Shown: in pieces, positions 47,924 to 56,600 of the stretch
Numbering within the stretch: position 1 is the first letter of the stretch
Layout: each line of letters opens with the position of its first letter
Source: Planctomycetota bacterium
GTDB lineage: Bacteria > Planctomycetota > SZUA-567 > JAFGGJ01
Length of the DNA: 64,000 nt
Reading direction: 5' to 3'
NCBI GenBank assembly: GCA_016930595.1
Contig: JAFGGJ010000002.1
Location: forward strand, 50,325-114,324
Notes under the pieces: generated by a model
Told to the model about the DNA's origin: nothing
The model's input: the letters and a program-made list of their open reading frames with translations, nothing else
The model's database searches: none
Position numbers and translations under genes: made by a program

Positions 47924-48298
47924 CTACTTGCCGTCAGATGTTCCGGATATCGCTATGGATACGATACCCTTGCGGATGAGCGTCCGCAGGAACATCAGGA
48001 CCGCTTTTTCAGCTTCCGGCCGGGATACCTTGTGTTTCGACGCGAATTTCTTTATGATGTCCCGGACAGTTCTGCGCCCGTCGCAGAGTTCCACTATTTC
48101 GACTCCGAACGAATCCAGCTCGAAATCCCGCGTGACGAACTGCGGCAGCCGGAGCATCCAGCGCTGCCACCGGGATGTCTCGAACATCACCGTCAGCCGC
48201 TGGCCGCCGTCGTCCAGCGGCTTGCGATCCTGTATTTCGGCCACCACGGGACGGGCGTCGAGCGCCTGGCCCCTGGAAAGTTTCTCCTGTTTCGCCAT
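47924..48298 (-). CDS. PqqD-family small protein
   Basis: DSFGVEIVELCDGRRTVRDIIKKFASKHKVSRPEAEKAVLMFLRTLIRKGIV. Confidence 0.75.
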   Translation of the reverse strand: MAKQEKLSRGQALDARPVVAEIQDRKPLDDGGQRLTVMFETSRWQRWMLRLPQFVTRDFELDSFGVEIVELCDGRRTVRDIIKKFASKHKVSRPEAEKAVLMFLRTLIRKGIVSIAISGTSDGK

Positions 48299-48379
48299 GT
48301 CCGGTCGTGTCCCCGTCCGCAAATGAACCGCGCGCAGTTGTTATTATTGTACCTGTACGCCGTGGCATACCACGAAACT

Positions 48380-49369
48380 TCACCCCTCGCCGACGGCGGA
48401 ATCCTCCGCCCAGTGCAGGCCGTTCATGATTTCTTCGATCAGCGGCTCGAATTCTTTTCCCCCGCACGCCACGCCTATATAGACGAGCCGGTTCAGCGCC
48501 GCGTCATGATACAGCCTCACCCGCTGTCCAGGCGGCGTTCTCCACAGGAACAGCCTGAGCGGCAGGCGGAGACGGGTCTCCGTCGTATATCCCTTCGCCG
48601 TTCCCTCCTCCAGCGGTTCGAAAACCGGGCCGCCCCTGCTGAACCGCTTCCTGTATCCGGGGCGGTAGAGCGAGCGGCCTTCTTCCAGCAGCCGGACCAT
48701 CCACGCTTCCAGGTCCATTCTGGCCAGGGCGAGTTCCGCGGGATAGATCTCGCGCAGGACCATGCCGGGCCGCGTCGTCCACGACCGTTCGTCCGCCAGC
48801 CGGACCGTCATGTCTCCCAGGTTCAGGGTCCAGTGTTTCAGCGTGTAGCCTGCCGGCGACACGAAGCTCATTCCGAAAAACGCCCATTTCCAGGGAGTGT
48901 CCCGTTCCTGGTCGCTGAAGCGGGCGAGCGTTATCTTGCGGAAAGTTTCGTCGTCGCCGGGGCTTTCATGGTGGTAGGCGATTTCAAAAACCCTGTCCGT
49001 CGCGGGACAGTAACCCACGCAGTGATCCCGCCCCGTTTCCCTGTTCCTGTACAGCAGCAATCCCTCCAGGGATGAATTTTCAATTTCCTTCGCCGACTTC
49101 GTCACGTCGGCGCCGGCTATCCTGGAAAGCTGCCTTATGGCGAAATCACGCGCGCGGAACCTGCGGCGCGTAACGGAATTCCACAGGATTTCCAGCCGGG
49201 GCCGGGCGGCGTCCGAAAGACAGATCACGCCCTTCCTGTAGTGGCCGTCTATTTTGTAGGGACGCAGGTCCGGGCGGACTTCGGTCAGCATCCCCATCCA
49301 GCCCAGCGGGATCGTCGCCGCCGTCGGCGCGGCGGATTTCTTCCTGTTTCTGCTTTTTCGAGCCGACAC
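48380..49369 (-). CDS. Hypothetical protein, 329 aa
   Basis: Intact ORF in line with flanking minus-strand genes; no family recognised. Confidence 0.65.
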   Translation of the reverse strand: MSARKSRNRKKSAAPTAATIPLGWMGMLTEVRPDLRPYKIDGHYRKGVICLSDAARPRLEILWNSVTRRRFRARDFAIRQLSRIAGADVTKSAKEIENSSLEGLLLYRNRETGRDHCVGYCPATDRVFEIAYHHESPGDDETFRKITLARFSDQERDTPWKWAFFGMSFVSPAGYTLKHWTLNLGDMTVRLADERSWTTRPGMVLREIYPAELALARMDLEAWMVRLLEEGRSLYRPGYRKRFSRGGPVFEPLEEGTAKGYTTETRLRLPLRLFLWRTPPGQRVRLYHDAALNRLVYIGVACGGKEFEPLIEEIMNGLHWAEDSAVGEG

Positions 49370-49406
49370 GGCGCCCCCCGGTTCCCTGGGTCGCGTTCCC
49401 CGGCGT

Positions 49407-51635
49407 TCACGAACTGTAACGGTTCAGGTCGATTCCGCTTACCTGGAAGTGCAGTATGAGCGAAAGGACGTTCCACAGGAACACTGCCAGCAACTCTCCC
49501 ATTATCAGGCCTATGAATACCAGGCGCACCCTGTCGTACGTGGATTTGCCGCCGTACCTGACCACTACCTTCTTCGCGGCCCACCCGATGAAGAAACTGA
49601 ACCACAGGCGCGACATTAACGGGTTCACCAGCATTATGTAGCCTATCGGATGCGGGAACCAGAACAGCGTCTGCCGCAGCAGCATGGAAATCGCCGTCCA
49701 TGCCGCTCCTATCGCGTACCATATCAGCGTCGTGGCACGGAAGCTCGGCGGCGAAGTGGCCGCATTGTACGCCTGGCGCACGATCCCGGAAGGCCCCTGC
49801 GAATAGAACCAGTTGTCCATCTGCTGGCCGCCTTCCATGTAGGCAAGGAATATCGTGAACGCCAGCGACACGAGCACCGTTACGGCCAGGCTCACCACCA
49901 TGTTCAGGTGATACTTCCCGCGCCCGGCACGCGTATCCTCGCGCATCTTGCCGGCGTTCAGCAGGCTTGGCGCAAGGAACGTCTTTATGTCAAGGAACAG
50001 CACCTGGTATATGGGGATCAGCGGCCCTATGAAAGTCGCCGAACTCGGGAAATACTTCCCCATGCCCAGCATCTTGTACGAATGGAAAAAGCTCGCGTGC
50101 GACTGGAACCAGTAAATGCCGCCTTCGGCCACTATCCGCATCAGCCCCAGCGTGATCAGCGTCAGGAAGCCCACTATGAGCATCGAGAAAATCATGGTCG
50201 AGAAATATCCAGGAGCGTCTCCGGGCGCCGCGGCGCGGGCGTCGTAATTGCGCCAGTTCCAGTTCAGCCACAGGGTCACCACCGCCAGCGATACCGCCAG
50301 CCCTATGACCGGCAGCATCAGCTTGATCCGCTCGCCTCCCCTCTTGCCCTTTGCATAGATGAAATACTGCCGGATGCTCCTGTACAGGCTCACCGCGCTG
50401 AAGAGCAGGATGCCTCCCGCCCCCTGTGCCGATATCGGGTTGTCCATCCACAGCCAGTCCGTGGGGAAATCGTTCATGTTGCGGCCGTACCCCAGCCACA
50501 CCGCCACCAGCAGCATGAACTTGGCGAACAGAAAATAAAACCACGCCGAAAAACTGATCTCTGTGGGCAGCAGGAACGCTATGCCTATCGCTGTGAATAT
50601 GATCAGGAATGTCAGCGGATGGCTGTATCCCCCCGTCAGCCCTTCCACGAAACTGCCTTGCAGTATCTGCTCGGTGCGCCATGACGACATCCCCAGGGTT
50701 ATCTTGCTGAGCCCCGTGATCCATTCCGCGGCGACCATCGCGTTCCAGCTTATTACGAGGAAACTCAAGGCGAACCCCGCCCAGAAGCCCGGCGCCTTGA
50801 ACACCTTCGGCACCCAGCTCCTTTCCTCCCCAGGTTCCGGTATCACCGCCTCCGGCAGCTTTGCAAGCGGGAATATCAGTTTCTCTCGCCCTGACCAGTA
50901 CCCCAGCACGATCTGTGTCAGGCTGTAAAACATGCCGTAGGCTCCCGCTATGAAGATCATCCAGTAGCCCAGCGGCTTCAGCCATACCCCCCAAGGCACT
51001 TCCTTGAACACCTCCCACCGGAAAGCCCATTTCTCCGCCGACGGCGCCGATTCCGCCGGCCGCGGCACCGGCAGCCCTTCGCGGAACACCCGCACCGCAG
51101 CGGGATCCGATATGTAGAGGTCCTTGTTCATGTACGGCAGCAGTTGCTCGTCCCAGCCCGCCTGGGGCGTGTTCCACTCGGGGTTCCACGGCGCGGTCAT
51201 CATGGGGACGAGCTGGTCCACCAGGCCGTACGTCGAAATGCCCGCAGTAACGAGCAGCGTCGCAAACACGCACACCAGCTCCGCTCGGCTCAACTTGACG
51301 AACAGGTTGTCCATCGGCACTGATAACCATTTCATCGCCATCTGCAGCCCGCGCAGCGCGGGGTTGACGGCTATCACCAGCAGTATCAGCATGCCGAAAG
51401 CCAGCACCGGGATCATCGTCGAACTCGGGTACACGTGCCGGTACGTTTCTGCGAGTATCGTCACCACGGCCTGTCCCACGCACAGCAGCAGCGACAGCGG
51501 CAGCACCAGCCACAGCCGCACTCTCGTCGGGCTTTCGCTCGGCAGCAGCGCCGAGATGTCCGGGCTTTCGGCCGCAGGCTGGTTTTCCCAGTCCACGCGT
51601 TCCAGGTCGACACGCTTGTACGCTGTTTCGCTCAT
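49407..51635 (-). CDS. Large polytopic membrane protein (DUF6785/DUF6784-like)
   Basis: Many TM segments; LSRAELVCVFATLLVTAGISTYGLVDQLVPMMTAPW; VPWGVWLKPLGYW. Confidence 0.7.
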   Translation of the reverse strand: MSETAYKRVDLERVDWENQPAAESPDISALLPSESPTRVRLWLVLPLSLLLCVGQAVVTILAETYRHVYPSSTMIPVLAFGMLILLVIAVNPALRGLQMAMKWLSVPMDNLFVKLSRAELVCVFATLLVTAGISTYGLVDQLVPMMTAPWNPEWNTPQAGWDEQLLPYMNKDLYISDPAAVRVFREGLPVPRPAESAPSAEKWAFRWEVFKEVPWGVWLKPLGYWMIFIAGAYGMFYSLTQIVLGYWSGREKLIFPLAKLPEAVIPEPGEERSWVPKVFKAPGFWAGFALSFLVISWNAMVAAEWITGLSKITLGMSSWRTEQILQGSFVEGLTGGYSHPLTFLIIFTAIGIAFLLPTEISFSAWFYFLFAKFMLLVAVWLGYGRNMNDFPTDWLWMDNPISAQGAGGILLFSAVSLYRSIRQYFIYAKGKRGGERIKLMLPVIGLAVSLAVVTLWLNWNWRNYDARAAAPGDAPGYFSTMIFSMLIVGFLTLITLGLMRIVAEGGIYWFQSHASFFHSYKMLGMGKYFPSSATFIGPLIPIYQVLFLDIKTFLAPSLLNAGKMREDTRAGRGKYHLNMVVSLAVTVLVSLAFTIFLAYMEGGQQMDNWFYSQGPSGIVRQAYNAATSPPSFRATTLIWYAIGAAWTAISMLLRQTLFWFPHPIGYIMLVNPLMSRLWFSFFIGWAAKKVVVRYGGKSTYDRVRLVFIGLIMGELLAVFLWNVLSLILHFQVSGIDLNRYSS

Positions 51636-51636
51636 T

Positions 51637-53661
51637 CTAGTACCCCAGTGTGGTCGTGCTCTTCACTATAAGCGCTATCGCCACCGAAGCCATGCCTACC
51701 AGTCCCACGCCCGCCATGAAGCCCGCGACCACTATCGCTATGTATCGCTTGAACGTCTGGTGCCCGAACTTCCGCTGCAGGTAGAACCTCCCGATAAGCG
51801 CCCCGATGAATTCCGGCAGTATCTGCCCGGGCGTGGTCTGTCCCAGTCCGCGCACCGCCCCGTAGACCAGGAACGTGGGCAGGTTCAGAAAACTCAACAG
51901 TATGAACGACAGCAGCCCCGATCCCAGCCCCCACCCGATTATGTCCCATTTTATCGCTTCCAGGAACTGGCTCGACCCTTCCATTGTCGATGTCACCGTC
52001 AGGCTGAAATTCAGCGCGTTCAGGTGCCACACTTCCTGCGTGAACGGGTACGTCTCGCTCGGGATCGGCGCTATGCGCCATATCAGCTCGCTGAACAGCA
52101 GCGTGGTCAGCGCCACTATGGGATACGCCAGGAGCTCGACCTTTATGACCCCCGTCAGCTTGGTCCCCGTCAGCTCCAGTATCCGGAAGCCTCTCACCGC
52201 CCCGGCGTAGTCCGTCATCGGGATCGGCGCGAACCATATCGCCGCCCCCTTGTAGCCGGAAAGAATGAACGCCGCCTCCCGCACCAGCGGTATCGCCACC
52301 GTCTGCCCCACCATGCCTTCGAGCTTGGCGTTCGTGTAGCTTATGATCGGCTGGTACAGGAACGCAAACCCCAGGAAGAACAGCCACGGGAACCGCCCCT
52401 TCCCCGTCACCGGGTCGCCCGGCATCAGGTACGTGCAGATCCCTATGTACGTGATCGTGCTCAGGAGGTATATCCCCAGCGACATCAGTATGGATATGTC
52501 CCCGCGCTCCCTGTCGCGGCTCAGCAGTTCCCTCCATATCTGCCCGAAGCCCTTCCTTTCCGCCGCCCCTTCCTCGCCCCCAGCACCTATCCACCTCATG
52601 AACATGGGCTTCAGTATCCGCGAAGATATGCTCACCAGGAATATCGCGAACATCAGCCCTATGCTGAACGACAGGTAGAAATCGATGTGGTTGCTGAAAA
52701 GCGTGTCCACCACCCCCATGCCCGGCTGCCACGTCGTCAGCATGCCGTTGTGATACAGGATGGGATTCAGTATCCATGTCACTATCAGCCCTATGAATCC
52801 CCCGACCACCGCCCAGAACGGCAGCACCATCCCCACGATCACGAGCGTCAGGTCGAACACCAGGTTCAGCGGCACCGCCGGCATGAAATCCCTGGTGCTT
52901 ACCGCCGCCGTCAGGTCCAGCCACGGGATCGGGATTATCTTCACCGGGTGGTTGAACAGCACCGATGTCACCGCCGGAACGCCCGCGTATATGGCGCCGA
53001 AGGCCAGCCCCATCACGCCCCCGAGGGAAAAACACCGCCACCGCCACCTCTGCGTTTCGTCTCCCGAATCCGCCAGCGCCGTCACCCCCAGCGCTCCCAC
53101 CGGCGCCATCGGGAAGGGCAGTTTCTCGACGTGCGACGTCAGCCGGTACAGCGCATATCCCAGCCCGAAGTGGTCTATCCGCCCCAGCAGCAGGGTCCCG
53201 AATATGAACGCCATCGGCGGCAGCCAGTGGCGCGTGAAGAACGTCCTCCCAGTCTGCTCGATCACTTCCTTCGACGGCGCTATCCACGCCGGAATCTCCG
53301 ACGCCACCCCCATCCCCACCGTCGCCGGCGACTGCACCAGGTACTGGTACCACAGGAAGTTCTGGAAAGGCATCCCCAGCGCAATGCCCGTCATGTAGAA
53401 CAGCAGGAATATCTCCTGCTTCCGCAGCGACTTCATGGAACGCTTCGCCGCTTCCGCAAACAGGATTACCGTCACCCACCTTGCCGCAGGCCCCAGCCCC
53501 GCTCCCATGAAGAGACCCAGGTATATCGAGCCCGGTATCATCAGGAAACCGAGAAACAGCGCCGCCACGATCATCTTCGGACCGAAGCCGTCCTCGAACT
53601 TGTCCGGTACCTCCATCAGGTCCCGGTACTGTTGTATCTCCTTGTCCTGGATGTTTGCCAT
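51637..53661 (-). CDS. Large polytopic membrane protein (OPT/peptide-transporter-like)
   Basis: Many TM segments; VEKLPFPMAPVGALGVTALAD; 1-nt spacing to next gene. Confidence 0.7.
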   Translation of the reverse strand: MANIQDKEIQQYRDLMEVPDKFEDGFGPKMIVAALFLGFLMIPGSIYLGLFMGAGLGPAARWVTVILFAEAAKRSMKSLRKQEIFLLFYMTGIALGMPFQNFLWYQYLVQSPATVGMGVASEIPAWIAPSKEVIEQTGRTFFTRHWLPPMAFIFGTLLLGRIDHFGLGYALYRLTSHVEKLPFPMAPVGALGVTALADSGDETQRWRWRCFSLGGVMGLAFGAIYAGVPAVTSVLFNHPVKIIPIPWLDLTAAVSTRDFMPAVPLNLVFDLTLVIVGMVLPFWAVVGGFIGLIVTWILNPILYHNGMLTTWQPGMGVVDTLFSNHIDFYLSFSIGLMFAIFLVSISSRILKPMFMRWIGAGGEEGAAERKGFGQIWRELLSRDRERGDISILMSLGIYLLSTITYIGICTYLMPGDPVTGKGRFPWLFFLGFAFLYQPIISYTNAKLEGMVGQTVAIPLVREAAFILSGYKGAAIWFAPIPMTDYAGAVRGFRILELTGTKLTGVIKVELLAYPIVALTTLLFSELIWRIAPIPSETYPFTQEVWHLNALNFSLTVTSTMEGSSQFLEAIKWDIIGWGLGSGLLSFILLSFLNLPTFLVYGAVRGLGQTTPGQILPEFIGALIGRFYLQRKFGHQTFKRYIAIVVAGFMAGVGLVGMASVAIALIVKSTTTLGY

Positions 53662-53669
53662 CGCGGGCC

Positions 53670-56600
53670 CTAGACTCCGTCCTTCACCGGCAGGTCGATC
53701 GCATGCCTGAACAGCTCTTCTCCCTGCTTGCGGTACGCCTCCTGCGTCTCGAGCTTCTGTGACCGCCATGACAGCAGCCGCTTCCTCAGCGTCTCCAGGA
53801 ACGGCTGGTTCACCGTCACCCAGTTGCTCTTCTGCCCGCTCATCCTCGTCAGGTGCACCGTAAGCATGTGGGCGTGCACGCGCTCGTCAAAACACGCGTA
53901 TACTTCCATCTTCTGGTTGACGCCGAGGTCGAAAGGCGCCGGGGCCACGTCGAACAGCATCGCGTACGCCGTGTCCGACTGTTCTTCCGCCCCGGGCACC
54001 GCCTCCGCCGGCACGCGGCCCACCGGCCCTATCGCCGCCAGGAATTTCCCCACCGACGCCTCGGAATTCTGCTTCATGAAATCGTACAGGTACGCACACG
54101 CGCCCACCACCCGGCTCGCATCGTATACGAACGGGAAATTCACGCGGATCTGGTCGCCCTCCGGTTGCGGCAGGCTCCACCGCCTCTGCCCGCTCGGGAC
54201 CGCCGCCCTCGCCGCCATCATCGCAGGGTATATCGTCGAAAGCAGTACCGTCGTTATCGTCAGGAATATAACGAGCATCACCGACAGCGACGAGTAGTTC
54301 AGGTTGAGATCCACCACCCGGCTTACCACAAGGCTCAGCATCTGCCCTATCAGGTACCCCGCCACCGATCCCACCAGTCCGAACACCAGCGATTCCGCCA
54401 GGAAGAACACCATGACGTGCGTCGGGTTCAGCCCGATCGCGTTGTATATGCCTATCTCCCGCTTCCTCTCCATCACCGATCCCAGCATGGTGTTCAGTAT
54501 TATCGTCGCCCCAAGGATTATCGGGATCGCCACCTTCAGCACGCCCCCGACCTCCGCCGAACTGCTCGATGCCAGGGCATACTGGCCGGCGTCCAGCCTG
54601 GTTTCGGTTTTCCCCGCCGTCACCGCCGTCTTCAGTCCGACCGAAAGCCGCACGTCCTGGAATCGTATCAGCTTGTTGGCGTCGTCCCATACCTTCTGCG
54701 AAATCTCTTCCGGCGTTGCGCCCTCCTCCCGGTCGTATTTCACGCTCAGCGTCCGGAACTGCGCGTTGCCCAGCATCCTCGCGTACCCCAGCGGCACTAT
54801 CGCTATGTCTTCCGGCCTCGCCACGCGCGTCCCGGGTATGTTCGCAAAGTCCCCGGCCTGCAGCAGCCCGGACTTCGCCGCTTCCGACCGCATCGCCATG
54901 CCCTGCAGGTGCTTTTCACGGCCCGCTTCCACAAGGAGCGGCAGTACCGGCACTCCGGCTATGTCTTTCATGTCCTCCAGCGACTTGTCGTCTATCAGCC
55001 CCACCACCTCCAGCTGCACCCCGTTTAACCACACCTTCTTCTCGGAAAGGTTTCCCGGCGTTATGCCCAGCAGCCCTGCAGCCTTCTCCGAAAGTACCAT
55101 CTCCGGCACGTCGTTCGCGCTGAACCACCGGCCCTTCACCGCCATGGGCCCCAGGAAGCCGTTCTCGGCCACCTCGAGCCCCAGCAGCACCTTCGCACTC
55201 AGCGACTTCACCGACGCTCCCCTGATCGGAATGACCGGTGTCACGGCGTACGGCAGGTACACCCCGTGCGTGTCCTTCCTTTCCACCCACGCCCGGCTCG
55301 CCTTGGCTGCCCTTCCTTCGAAATGCGCCCTTATCCTGTGCATCTGTACCGGGTCTATCGGGCCCAGCCCAGGATTGGCGTACACGAACCCGTCGTAAGG
55401 CGTTTCTCCCCCGAGCTTCAACTGCACCGGCTCCACGTCCTGCCCCACGCTTATCACCGACAGCATCGTGAACGTCACCAGTATTATCGTCGCCGTCGTC
55501 AGCGTCGTCCTTATCCGCCGCCTCTTCATGTTGTTCACGCCCACCATGAACGCCACGCCCGCCAGGCGGCTCTGCGGCGCGTCTATCGAATCCGCCATCA
55601 GAACCTCCTCCACCGCCTGGTTCATCGACGAATTGAAACGCCCCACCAGTATCCCCGATACGAATATCGCAAGCCCCAGTATGATGAACGCCAGTATCAC
55701 CACCTGCGGCATCTGCGCCACCTCGAACGCCGGATGCACGAACTGCAGCAGTATCACCATCACCAGGAATATCCCCCCGAACAGCACCATCTGCCGGTTC
55801 AGGTCCGTGTACGGCGTCACCAGTTTCATCACGAAGAAACAGAAAGGTATCACCAGCGCCAGGAAGATCACAACCGCCTTTATCAGATCGCTTATCGTGC
55901 CCCGGCCGCGCACGTACGCCCTGTACGCCAGGCCGCGCGCCTCCTCCGCCGCCATCAGTATCTCGTCCGTCCTCGACGCCGCACGCGCCTCTTCCAGGCT
56001 CTTCATCTGGTCCATCGCCGCTTCGTTGAACGCTTCCGCCGTGTCGTTCACCACCCCTTTCTGGTTCAGTAGCGTCAGGCGGGCGTCCGTCAGCCTCCAC
56101 ATGTCCGTGGCGCTCGTCAGCACAAGGTTCTTCAACGCTCCGACGTCCATCGAAAACCCGCTCCCCTGTGGGTCTTCTTCCGTCGAATTCACCGCCAGCC
56201 CGGTGCCGATCTTCAGCTTGAACGTCGCACCGGATTCCATGAATACGCACCCCGTCCCGTCACGCGACGTGGGTACGTATTTCGATATGCTCACGGCCGC
56301 CAGCCCCGCCGTCGAAAAGTGCTGCGGCAGGCTGTCCTGCCGGGCGTCTATGACGTCTATGTCGCTTGCCGGCCTCAGCGACAGCGGGTCCGACAGCCCC
56401 ACAAGGTCCACCTTGCGCGCCCAGAAAGCCACCACGTTCCGGCTCTCGAATTGCGTCCCGTGCGCTATGTTCATCGTCGATGCAAAACGCTTCTCTCCCA
56501 TCCCGAAGTCCAGGGCCCCCTGCACCCTGCGGAACTCCGGGTCGTATTCGAACGCCAGCAGGCTGGTCCGGTTCATGAAGTCGCCGCGCAGCCGCACCGT

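Noticed and set aside
51124-53673. 849-aa plus-strand ORF
   Set aside because: Antisense to two clear polytopic membrane protein genes; Arg/His/Pro-rich translation with no domain signal
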